From the NCBI RefSeq assembly GCF_947623445.1, contig NC_135246.1, positions 9,593,856 through 9,657,855 on the forward strand: a DNA stretch of 64,000 bases, given 5' to 3'. The position numbers were made by a program, and so were the translations under genes. How positions within the stretch are numbered: position 1 is the stretch's first letter; every line of letters starts with the position of its first letter. The notes under the pieces are model-generated. The model ran no database searches and was not told the origin of the DNA. It worked only from the letters and a program-made list of their open reading frames with translations. Of the stretch, positions 24,701-34,429 are shown piece by piece. This stretch comes from Clavelina lepadiformis. Lineage: Eukaryota > Chordata > Ascidiacea > Aplousobranchia > Clavelinidae.

Positions 24701-25665
24701 TTGTAGTCTTACAGAAATCAGCTCTTTGCCGTTTTTGCATTGTTAGCCAACATGTCATTGACTGGAATCACTAACATGTTTCTCTACATGGACTTAATTT
24801 TCACCGACGCCGGGGTCAAGCCGGAGGTTGCTCCCTTTGCTACCATCGGTGTTTTCTTTTTGCAATTTGTAGTTACTTGCTTTGGGGTGGGTTTCAGTCA
24901 TTTATTCAAGCATAGTGTACGAACTTTACAAACTGTGTGACTAATTGTTTCTTTTCTTTTTTGCATTAAAACAGCCAAAACTTGTCATGAAATTTGGTGG
25001 ATGGAAAACGAATGTCACTGCAAGTTCAATAATCATCTTCACTCACGTCCTATTCACCATAAGTCAAGCCGCAAAACACCTCGCGCCGACATCGATGCCT
25101 TATTTAGCCATAGTTGCAGTCGCGCTATTTTTGGTTGTGTAAGTGAGAGAAAAATTTAAATATTTTTCACGTATACCCTTTCCAAACTGATATTTATAAT
25201 TCCTGCCAGCGTATTTTTAATTTAGGTGGTCTGTTGGCACACAATTAGCGACCTTTGCCCTTATAAGTGAGATAACCATTGAACCCACACGAGCTACATG
25301 TCTGTCATATGGGACTATGGTACTATGGTTTTCATCCTGGATTTGTGGATTTTTACCTCCTTATTTTCAAGTAAGCTATAACCTGTGCATCTACTGTGTT
25401 ATTGGACGTGCTTGGGATATGCATTTTAGTTTATGAGATTTTTTTAAAGGTTAAACCAACTTGCTTTGCATTACATTTGAAGCTTTCACTAAAAGCATAC
25501 AGGATGGTTCCGTGGCTGGTATGCACTATCTTCTTCTTGATATACACGATCGTTTTTGTTCCGGAAACCAAAGACAAAACCATCGAAGAAATACAAGCGA
25601 AGTTCCATGGGAAAGGGGATAAAGTGGATAACGCTAATGTTCCACTGAAAACTGTACAAATGTAA
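21723..25665 (+). CDS. SLC2/GLUT-like major facilitator transporter, divergent
   Basis: Predicted 495-aa, 12-helix membrane transporter of the sugar porter family. Exons: 21723-21752, 22038-22169, 22399-22666, 23622-23743, 23929-24108, 24232-24323, 24715-24886, 24975-25138, 25226-25370 and 25483-25665. All junctions are GT-AG and phases agree. Family marks seen: GRLLAGLASGLAY ending near residue 143 (helix 4), SETPYYLTRNGHKEEAIALL near 215-235 in place of PESPR.L...G....A, an acidic/basic cytoplasmic helix at 245-274, and PETKDKTIEEI at 462-472 after the last helix. The helix-7 QLS/QQLSGIN sugar-selectivity motif is absent; NMSLTGITNMFLY stands there. The helix-2/3 loop has GPFGKVMLRF rather than D..GRR. 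The substrate is therefore uncertain. The first exon codes only 10 residues, and the last acceptor was chosen to keep frame. Confidence 0.85.
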
Positions 25666-25830
25666 AGGTCTACTAATAACATGTTTTCATTGAATGCAAC
25701 GCTTACAGGCCTTGACAGCACAGACATAAATAAGTATTGTACAGTATATACAATCATATTATTAAAACTTTAATGTGACTAAGTGAGATTTATGGTTGGT
25801 TCCCTTGGCTTCGTTATATTACAGTATATA

Positions 25831-26047
25831 TGTTACCGGCCTTTTTCTATGCTGGTTCGAATAGACCTGCAGTTAAACTATAGAATTGTATTTGATAAAA
25901 ATGGTAAAAACAAGGCACATCTGCACACAGCTCAGGCATCGGTAGAGTGACTGGTTCGCCAACCAGCAATGCGCAATTACAACCATCAGCGCCTCCGGCC
26001 GAAGGCAGAAACACAAAGGCACGTCAACGAGCACAAAACACGTAACA
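25831..26047 (-). repeat. 3' LTR of the Gypsy element
   Basis: 217 bp with TG...CA termini, nearly identical to 31400-31616. Flanked on its outer side by TATATA. Confidence 0.95.
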
Positions 26048-26672
26048 CTCCTCCCCCTCCAATAAATTTCTCATCGACATTGCTTCGACATTAGCATAAC
26101 TGGCTATAAGCTAAATATATGGAAAATAAAACGACAAATTGCAATAAAATCACGAAGCAACCGCTAGTACTTCTGTTACCCAGATGAATGTGTTAATCTT
26201 GAAGAAAATTGTCGACCACGCATGCCACAGTGGGCCACAAAAAAAGGTTTACAAAAACGATTCCCCAAACACAGCAAAACGGTGCAGTAGCGAAAAAATT
26301 ATGATTATCACACCAATAAAAACAAACGGAAATCAAGGTAAAGCATTTCTATGTAAATAATATAAATACAAACATTACATTGAAAACCACAGCAAAATTT
26401 TAAATAACTTGTTATAAAAGAAATTCAAACATTTGTTGACTATACCAAAACAATAGTACAAACACAATAAAGATGGGTTACAAATAATGCTTCATGCCAA
26501 TAACACAACAAAAGGTATAAAAACGTGAGATTGATAGCTAAAATAGACGATATATAAACGGATCCGAAATAAAATATCATCATACTTGGTATATGTGAAA
26601 CTGTGGTATATAAAACACAAATCATAGGAAAGTAGTCAACAACATAACATCAAGCACCTCACAAATAAACAG

Positions 26673-29600
26673 TTAATACGTTTCGACGTCTGGGTAACGA
26701 ATAGTGCGACGTGGGCTTCGGCGAAGTCGACCGTTATTGCGGGAGTTACAAACGTTATTAAAATTGTTACTCTCGTGACGATTTGCATTTGATCGGTTAG
26801 GCCTATTAAAAAAGTAAGCCCCAGTCAAGGGCGTGTCCAATTCTTGGGGGACATCTTCTGGGGAACTAGCTTGATTATAGGAAGGCATCCCTGTATGATG
26901 GTCTCCTCTGCTTACCTTCAGCCTGTTAAAATGTACTCTTAACGTCCGTTCATTATTGCGAATCAGATAATTTACCGGCGGAAAAGTTTCAACAACTTCG
27001 TAGGGGCCTGAATAAGGAAGGTGAAACTTTCGCTTTTCATCTTTTGATATGACAGTGTTTCGCAGCATGACCTTGTCTCCTACTTGAAACTCCGCTTGTC
27101 TCGATACCGACTTGTCGTAACGTTCTTTCATGGATTGCCGACGTTGGTCGAGTCTCATTTTCACGACTTCGTGGACAAGCCGCATACGGTCTTGTAAATC
27201 GAACATTTCCGACGATGATGGATGACTTGAAGGTTGTCCTGTCATCAAATCTGCTGGTAACCTCAATTCTTGTCCAGTCAGAAGGAAATGTGGAGAAACA
27301 CCTGTCTCTTCGTGTCGACTGGCGTTATAGGTCGCACAAATTGAGGAAAGAGATTTATCCCAGGATAGTGGATCGCGCTGGACATAATTCTTCATGATGG
27401 AAAGGATGGTTCTGTTGGCTCTTTCAACCGCTCCGTTCCCAGAAGGGTGGTATGCTGTGGTTCTTGATTTCTTGCAGCCGAGAAGATCAATAAGCTCTTT
27501 AAACAACTGGCTCTCAAAGTTTCCTCCTCGGTCGCTGTGAATCCGCTCCGGAACACCATGAATCGTCATCCAGTTATGATAGAGAACAATTGCTGTTTCT
27601 TGGGCTGTCTGTGATGGCATTGACCAAGCCTGCATATATTTAGTGTACATATCAGCGGCTACCAGTATGTAACGGTTTCTTGAATGTGTCACAGGAAGTC
27701 CTCCAAGGACGTCAATCTCTATTCTTTGCATCGGCTCCAACTCATCGGAAGGTACCAAGGGCGCTCTTGGTGGTTTAGAAGGAGCTTTACGTAAATCACA
27801 GAGTGTGCAACGCTCACAATACTCACGGACATCCGTTTTCCAGCGTGGCCAGTAAAATCGTCTTGAAACTCTTTCAGCTGTTCTATCAACACCCATGTGT
27901 CCTCCTCCATGTGATGCGTCATGTAACTCTTTCAGGACTCTCGGACGCATTTCTTTAGGAACCAGTAGCTGAAGACGTTTTCCTTCCAGTGTGTCTTCCA
28001 GACTGCGGTACAAGCACCGGTGTACTAAAAAAAACTCTCCAAACAAAGACCAGTAATGTCGAACCTCACTGCTCAACTTCTTAATTTTCTTAAAAGGGGG
28101 TCTTGCGCCGGCTCTAATCCAACCTAGTACTACGAAAAGATGTTCGTCAAACTTTTGAGATTGTGAAATTTGATCAGGAGTCCAACCAAAACCCTCACGA
28201 AGATCAATACTTAAAACACTTTCCGTCGAGGTCTTACAGGTTTTAAAGTTTTCTTCAACTTCAAACGGATACCTCTCAGGATTCACTTCGACGCTATTAG
28301 AATCACTTGTTTTGCTGCTCTGTGGCCTTCTACTAAGTGCGTCTGCATTGGAGTGCTTTGATCCAGAGCGGTGTATTAATTTAAAATCAAAATCAGCCAA
28401 TATTTCAAACCAGCGCGCACATTGACCGTATGTCTCTTTAGCTGTCCACAGCCACCGTAACGAAGCGTGGTCCGTGCGAAGAAGAAAAGCTGTACCAAGA
28501 TAACAACGAAATTTCTGCACCCCATAAACAATTGCCAGGAGTTCCTTCCTCGTGGTGGAATAATTTCTTTCTGCTTTCGTTAAAGACCTACTTGCGTATG
28601 AAACTGGGTGCTCTTCACCATCTACAATCTGTGACAAAACACAGCCGAGCGAAGAATTTGAAGCATCTGTATCGAGGATGAACTGCTGGGTAAAGTCCGG
28701 GTATCTCAATACCGGGTTTGTCACGAGTGAGTCTTTCAACAAGTTGAATGAGTGTAAAAATTTATCATTCCAGCAGAACTGTTTTTGAGGCTTCGTCAAA
28801 TCGTACAGTGGGGCCGCAATTTTGGCAAAATCTCTGACAAACTTGCGATAGTATGATGCGAGTCCCAAAAACTGCCTTACATCCTTTATCGACGAGGGCA
28901 CAGGCCAATTGGAAACTGCAGAGATTTTCTCCGGATCGCAGGATACACCAGATTTTGAAACTACATGACCCAAGAATCTAACTTCTTCTTTGAACAAATT
29001 GCATTTAGACGGTTTAAGTTTGAGGCCACCTGCAACTAATCGGGAAAGCACGTCGTCCAAGTTGCGCAGATGATCTTGAAAGGTGCGTGCATATATGATG
29101 ATGTCATCCAGGTAAGCCAATGCACCATTCCATTCAACTCCATCGAGCACAATCCGCATCAAGTGCTGAAACGTGGCAGGTGCGTTTGCTAGTCCAAACG
29201 GCATAACATTAAAATTGAATAAACCTCGATGGCAAGTAAACGCTGTCTTTTCACGGTCGCCTTCACTCATCGGTATTTGCCAGTAACCAGATTTAAGGTC
29301 CAGTGTGGTAAAATATTTGCACCCCGAGAGTTGATCCAAACTGTCATCGATCCGTGGCAAAGGAAAACTGTGCTTTTTAGTGCAATCATTGACAGCCCTG
29401 TAGTCAATGCAAAACCTCGTATTGCCGTCCTTCTTTTTTACCAACACAACTGGGCTAGACCAAGGCGACTGTGAGTGACTAATAACGTTATCATTTAACA
29501 TATCCTTTAGCAACTCATCTACCTTTCGTTTGTTTTCTTCTGACGTTCTTCTCGGGTGTTGGCGTATGGGTGCAGCGTCTCCCGTGTCGATACTGTGAGT

Positions 29601-30632
29601 AAAAATATTGGTTTTGCCAAGATCACGTTTAGAGAGTGAAAACGCAGCTTTCCGTCTTCGAATTACTTCGATTACAGCTTCCCGCTCAACATCTGACAAA
29701 TTAAGATCATTTAGATGCAGTTGTTCAATAAGAGACGACACGTCATCATCGGTCGCTGGCTTGTCAACCTCTTCCGATATACAACATAATGAGTAGGCAT
29801 TAATGTACGAAACATTTTCGCCAACAATTGGTATTAAATCTGCAACAGTTGTCCCAGCCGGAATGCACTTGCTTTTATTCGTAAAATTGGCAAGTCTAAC
29901 TGGCACCAAATTTTCCTTAGTTTTTGTTACGTAGTTTGCGCCTAAGATTTCGTATTTGTCTAGTAGGCTTGCAGATCTCTGTATAAAAACGTCGTTAGAC
30001 TTGGACTTTGTCGGGCGTTTAACATTACAGGGCAGCACAACCTCAGTAAACGCGGGGATAAGCAGTGACTCAATTAATGCAATCGAGGAACTGTGCAAAA
30101 TACCTGGTTCTCTCAATAGCGGTAATGTTCCCCCACCAGCCTTGAGTGTCATCACATCATAGTCAACGATGCAACCATGGTCTTGAAGAAAATCCAAACC
30201 CAGAATGCAAGACTCCGACAAGTTCTCCGCAACAAAAACGTCGCGAGTGGATTCTATTCCGGCAACGGTGAAGTTTAGCTTCGCTTTTCCTGCCATCTCG
30301 ATAACGGTTCCGCTTGCGCCAAGAAATCGAACATTTGAAGGGCAGTCATTTAAATCTTGAGCGAAACATTGTTGGAAAGCCAAACGTGATATGACGGTAA
30401 TTGATGCACCAGTGTCAACAAGCGCAAACAAGGGCTTACCATTAATGACAACGTTAACGTACCTATATTGTTCTGCAGAGACGGTCTGTATCTTGTAAGT
30501 GACAAATTCTCGTTTTGGCCGTGGTGATGGATTCAGGGGCGGACACCTGTGCCCGCCCCGTTTGCGTTTCCCTGGCGGTTGCGTTGAAGACAATATCGAC
30601 TGATGTGTCCTCTTTCTCCGCATGCAAAACAC
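26673..30632 (-). CDS. Gypsy pol polyprotein: protease, RT, RNase H, integrase
   Basis: One uninterrupted frame of 1319 codons. It shows the LVDTGAS aspartic-protease motif near residue 71, the YLDDI reverse-transcriptase motif in the middle third, an RNase H with the LDTDAS start, and an integrase with an HHCC-type zinc region and the HSDRGGNFES / HPSGNGAVERANR catalytic-core motifs. The frame overlaps the end of gag, as is common in Gypsy elements, where pol is made by read-through of the gag boundary. Order PR-RT-RH-INT is diagnostic of Ty3/Gypsy as opposed to Copia. This feature looks whole. Confidence 0.95.
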   Translation of the reverse strand: MFCMRRKRTHQSILSSTQPPGKRKRGGHRCPPLNPSPRPKREFVTYKIQTVSAEQYRYVNVVINGKPLFALVDTGASITVISRLAFQQCFAQDLNDCPSNVRFLGASGTVIEMAGKAKLNFTVAGIESTRDVFVAENLSESCILGLDFLQDHGCIVDYDVMTLKAGGGTLPLLREPGILHSSSIALIESLLIPAFTEVVLPCNVKRPTKSKSNDVFIQRSASLLDKYEILGANYVTKTKENLVPVRLANFTNKSKCIPAGTTVADLIPIVGENVSYINAYSLCCISEEVDKPATDDDVSSLIEQLHLNDLNLSDVEREAVIEVIRRRKAAFSLSKRDLGKTNIFTHSIDTGDAAPIRQHPRRTSEENKRKVDELLKDMLNDNVISHSQSPWSSPVVLVKKKDGNTRFCIDYRAVNDCTKKHSFPLPRIDDSLDQLSGCKYFTTLDLKSGYWQIPMSEGDREKTAFTCHRGLFNFNVMPFGLANAPATFQHLMRIVLDGVEWNGALAYLDDIIIYARTFQDHLRNLDDVLSRLVAGGLKLKPSKCNLFKEEVRFLGHVVSKSGVSCDPEKISAVSNWPVPSSIKDVRQFLGLASYYRKFVRDFAKIAAPLYDLTKPQKQFCWNDKFLHSFNLLKDSLVTNPVLRYPDFTQQFILDTDASNSSLGCVLSQIVDGEEHPVSYASRSLTKAERNYSTTRKELLAIVYGVQKFRCYLGTAFLLRTDHASLRWLWTAKETYGQCARWFEILADFDFKLIHRSGSKHSNADALSRRPQSSKTSDSNSVEVNPERYPFEVEENFKTCKTSTESVLSIDLREGFGWTPDQISQSQKFDEHLFVVLGWIRAGARPPFKKIKKLSSEVRHYWSLFGEFFLVHRCLYRSLEDTLEGKRLQLLVPKEMRPRVLKELHDASHGGGHMGVDRTAERVSRRFYWPRWKTDVREYCERCTLCDLRKAPSKPPRAPLVPSDELEPMQRIEIDVLGGLPVTHSRNRYILVAADMYTKYMQAWSMPSQTAQETAIVLYHNWMTIHGVPERIHSDRGGNFESQLFKELIDLLGCKKSRTTAYHPSGNGAVERANRTILSIMKNYVQRDPLSWDKSLSSICATYNASRHEETGVSPHFLLTGQELRLPADLMTGQPSSHPSSSEMFDLQDRMRLVHEVVKMRLDQRRQSMKERYDKSVSRQAEFQVGDKVMLRNTVISKDEKRKFHLPYSGPYEVVETFPPVNYLIRNNERTLRVHFNRLKVSRGDHHTGMPSYNQASSPEDVPQELDTPLTGAYFFNRPNRSNANRHESNNFNNVCNSRNNGRLRRSPRRTIRYPDVETY

Positions 30633-31364
30633 GTGCGTGATTCCCGGGGGCGAAAGGGATGATTGTGGTTAAGACAAGACCTCCGCGATATCTCCGATAG
30701 TGATTCACGCAAGGTGTCAACTTCCTGCCGCAGATCCTGGATCATTTGTTTCATTTCCTCGAAAGCTGATGGGCCTTGCTTTATTGGCTGTATTTTGGAA
30801 ACGTGTTGTTGCACATGCGCAGGTTCCATCATTAATAGCTTTTTGACAGCATCTAAAAACTTTGGACACTGTACCTCCATGTTGCACGTGACCAGCCTTT
30901 CTGCTTCATTTTTGTTACGCAGTCCAGCTATTAAAGTGTTATACAAGACGTCATTCTTCGTACTTTCATCTTCCGGTTTCGGGTATGCAATTGCTCCCAA
31001 ATTGACAAGGGCGTTGACGTAACTTCGATTCGTTTCACCGAGAGCTTGGGTTCTTTGTATAAGCTGCTGTTTAGCCTTGTTACATCGAAGCGAGCAACAA
31101 GAAACTTCCTCAGCTTTGGACTTTAGTTCTTCGTAGTTCATGATGCCAAACTCTGCACCGTTGCATTTCATTTCCAACTTCCTCTTCCGGTAAACTGAGC
31201 ATAAAAGCATGTTTTCGAGCAGCTGCTGTTGCGTCCACACTGTCGCAGAAACTTTCGAAAGTTGATAAAAACGAGCTAAAACTTTCTCCAAGTTCAAACT
31301 TCGGAGGAGGGCAAAAAAAATTCATCGCGGATAAAACTCGGTCCAGATCACCTTCTTTATACAA
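30533..31364 (-). pseudogene. Gypsy gag region with zinc knuckle
   Basis: Gag-type coding with a coiled-coil-prone segment and a CCHC zinc knuckle (CFACGERGHISRYC) near its end, overlapping the start of pol. It appears interrupted about once, so this copy probably does not make a full capsid protein. Treated as a fossil part of the element. Confidence 0.75.
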
Positions 31365-31399
31365 GTTTTTAAACTGCAGGTCCTGCCGTGCTTGCCAAA

Positions 31400-31616
31400 T
31401 GTTACCGGCCTTTTTCTATGCTGGTTCGAATAGACCTGCAGTTAAACTATAGAATTGTATTTGATAAAAATGGTAAAAACAGGGCACATCTGCACACAGC
31501 TCAGGCATCGGTAGAGTGACTGGTTCGCCAACCAGCAATGCGCAATTACAACCATCAGCGCCTCCGGCCGAAGGCAGAAACACAAAGGCACGTCAACGAG
31601 CACAAAACACGTAACA
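31400..31616 (-). repeat. 5' LTR of the Gypsy element
   Basis: 217 bp with TG...CA termini, nearly identical to 25831-26047. Followed directly by TATATA on its outer side. Confidence 0.95.
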
Positions 31617-31627
31617 TATATAACTTA

Positions 31628-32638
31628 TACCGTATTTTCTTGAATAGAAACCGCGGCTACTATTTTTTATTTTTGAACGTTTTGTGCGGCTTCTATTCGA
31701 GGGCGGCTTCTATTCGAAGGCGACTTCTATTTTTATTACATGAACGTTTTTGTCTTCTAATTGATGCTCAGTGGGCATTTGAGTTTATCTATCATAAGTA
31801 CCGGTAACAAGAAAACGGAAACAGTAAGTCAGCTGCAATTTTATTGTCTCTTTTTGTAAAATCGCTAATCCGACAGCTGCTATTATTATCTCATCTGTGG
31901 AAAGCAAACAAAACCAAAAGGAAGTACCGGTAGTGTTGATTAGGTGACAATAAAATTCTGCGCTCTCTTTTGTCAAAAAGGTTTTATTCTATTACAATCC
32001 GACCACTACTGTAATGTGACAACTGCTCTTTTTCGCATGTGCAAGCTCTCAATGGCAGCATTTATATTACACCGGACTCAACACTCTATTGGAAGACGCT
32101 GTTTCCATTGTCTTCCAAGTTGTGTCGTTATAATTATATTTCTGCTACGGTATTTATCGCGCTATTGCATAACGTCATACTTGCCATAAGTTCAATCTCA
32201 GTTCACAGAATAATTGCAGACTTATCAAAGAATAGTTGATTGACAATCAGTTCCGTAAACATGCTATCTACCTTGTAATAAATTGTAATAAACTCTTTTG
32301 AGGTTTGCGGGATTACAACTGATAATGTCACAAAAATTTCCTGCCTTGGAAATGGAAGTTCCAGTGATAATAATGACTTGAACGATATCAGTATTATTGA
32401 TGATGATGAAAATGACCATTGATACAATACCGTAGTTGAAATAAAACATATGTACAATGCTTGACTTGTTTTTAGTGCATGTCGATAGATATGTTTGCTT
32501 TGTTTTCTTTTATCAGTAAAGAAGCGATTTCATCATTGTCTTCTGCGGCTTCAATTGTTTATTTTTAATCAAATCGTGCGGTTTCTATTCGAGGGCGGCT
32601 TCTTTTTAAGGGCGGTTTCTATTCAAGAAAATACGGTA
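31628..32638. mobile_element. 1-kb non-autonomous TIR element (TACCGTATTTTC ends)
   Basis: This 1011-bp element has perfect inverted ends of 27 bp beginning TACCGTATTTTCTTGAATAG. Just inside both ends are repeated CGGCTTCTATTCGA-type units (31690-31735 and 32575-32625). The outermost TA may be a TA target duplication, which would suggest a Tc1/mariner-like mechanism, but this is not decisive. No transposase frame is present. The left end is 11 bp from the Gypsy element, and the two insertions are separate. Confidence 0.8.
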
Positions 32639-33375
32639 GTTTAATGTTGGGCAATTTTCAAACTATAAGTATTTTAACGAATTCTTGTACATTGATAGTC
32701 CAACTAACTAATTTATATGTCTGTTATTGATTATTATGTAAGTTATCGCCTTGCATTAGCCTAATTTTTTGATGGTTTAACTAATTATTATTCTCAAAAA
32801 ACATTTTTTATTGTAATTTTCTGTTTAACCACTCACAAGTTCTTGAATTGCATGTCCTCCTTACAAATATAGCCTATACATATGTAGTCTATATAAGTAT
32901 AATATTTGTCTTCCATAAATTTGTCATCATTGGCTTGATAGATATAACAAGTTTCCACAGATTGAATATAAGGGAAAGCAATATAAGACGTACGCAACAA
33001 TACCATTTTTAAAAAAAAAATTATTGCAAACTATTGCGTTCTTGAAGGTACGTTGTCATTTCTTATACTTTCTGACTGCTGGCGTCAAGTCGAAGTGTTG
33101 TATGGTAGTGGGAGTTATTTTGATTCAATAGATGTTTGCCGTTTTTGGATTTGAGGTTTAACTTTGAAGATTACGCTGCAACGAAGTCCTTTGATGTTTG
33201 ATTTGAAATGCATGAGCAAATATAACGCTTTTATTAAAAAGAAGTGCAAGCAAATTTTTAACCTACGACGTATATAATGATAGTATGGTTACGTTTGCAT
33301 ATTTCGTTTCAACTACCCGAAACTGTTTTTGAGCCTCGTAAGTGAAAAACGTCTTGTTTGGTTTTAAGTCCGCTC
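32639..33375. other. Gene-free stretch
   Basis: AT-rich, nothing recognised. An A-run lies near 33010. Confidence 0.4.
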
Positions 33376-33894
33376 GATATTCAGGACAGTTAGCCAACCA
33401 TTACAAAGGACAAATGGCCAAAGATACCGCTTATTACATCCAAATTGCTTGGAATGGAGTTTTCCTATACCTTTCCCATTACAAAAGCCTCCCTTAATAC
33501 ATCCACTTTCGACTCCCCATGCAGGCCAATTGTTATTTAGTGTGTACAAATAATGGGTTATTTTAAAACGCAATGCGTTAAATGGCATAGTGTGATGAAA
33601 CAATAGCCGATCCTGGGCTGTGTCTATTCAAACCACAGACATCGGAAATATAAACAATATTTATATTTATATGTTTATATTTATGCGTTTATATTTTCGA
33701 TGTCTATGATTTAAACCGAATGTGTTAGAACAGCAGTCATTGTAGTCATTAGTGCCATGGAGGCTGCATGACCGCATTTTTTACCCCCAGAGGATTGTTT
33801 AGTGGCATTGTTTGTTTATTCTGTTATTACAACCACCGCTTTTAACATCCAAAATCAGCTGGCCCGAGGTGGATGTATTAACCAGTGTCTACTG
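33376..33894. mobile_element. Decayed pogo/Tigger-like element remnant
   Basis: The right end reads ...CCAGTGTCTACTG followed by TA, inverse of a CAGTAGACACTGG terminus of the kind used by pogo-like elements with TA target sites. Internal ACATCCA-containing segments occur in both halves (33433-33510 and 33845-33880), as in pogo subterminal repeats. The left terminus cannot be placed. There is no intact transposase. The family assignment is tentative. Confidence 0.35.
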
Positions 33895-34429
33895 TACTTA
33901 TTTACATTACATGTACTTTAAGCCTGCAAATTTAAATATGCTATATTATGGATACTATTTAACACGTTTTATGTTGCAGTAACGCTTTAACTCAAATAAT
34001 ATATCTATACAAGGATAAGCGTTAATCTGTAAAACACAAATTGTAGACGGAAGAGTATATTGAGTAGCTAATTCATTTAAAGCAATTAACGATGGCATAA
34101 GTGTCAATAGAGTCCGTAAAAACTATTGTGTAGTTTACAAAGAAGGTACTATAAGAAAAATGTCAAGTAAACGTGAATAGGTCCCAACAGCAATCTTCGC
34201 GAGTAGAAAAGTCGCTTTGTGCAGCACCAAAAATGATCTTTGAAGCAAAAATGGTAACTTTGCGAAGTCTATTAACGTTCATAAGAAATTTAATGTAAAA
34301 AATTAAAAGGCGAATATAGTTTCTCTGAAACTTTCTTTATCAAGGCTTCTGGGTCTTTGTGTCAGCAAAAAAGAAAGAGCATCACTGGCGCACAATCTTG
34401 TGGTTGGACAGACTCACGGGCTATGCTCG

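Larger units (their letters stand above)
25831..31616 (-). mobile_element. Young Ty3/Gypsy LTR retrotransposon
   Basis: This 5786-bp element lies on the minus strand. Its two 217-bp LTRs begin TGTTACC and end GTAACA, and differ at about one position. A purine tract (pyrimidines on the plus strand, 26048-26060) abuts the 3' LTR, and a primer-site-like TGGCAAGCACGG (minus strand) lies just inside the 5' LTR. Flanking TATATA on both sides is the likely target duplication (4 or 6 bp; low complexity prevents deciding). Parts in order: gag with a zinc knuckle, then protease, reverse transcriptase, RNase H and integrase in one frame. It is nearly whole, with about one apparent break, in gag. The LTR identity implies a recent insertion. 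It lies 165 bp past the transporter stop codon. Confidence 0.93.

Noticed and set aside
31628-32638. Idea that the TACCGTATTTTC element is part of the Gypsy insertion
   Set aside because: The Gypsy LTR and its TATATA flank end at 31622, before the first TACCG base at 31628, and the element has its own complete inverted ends.
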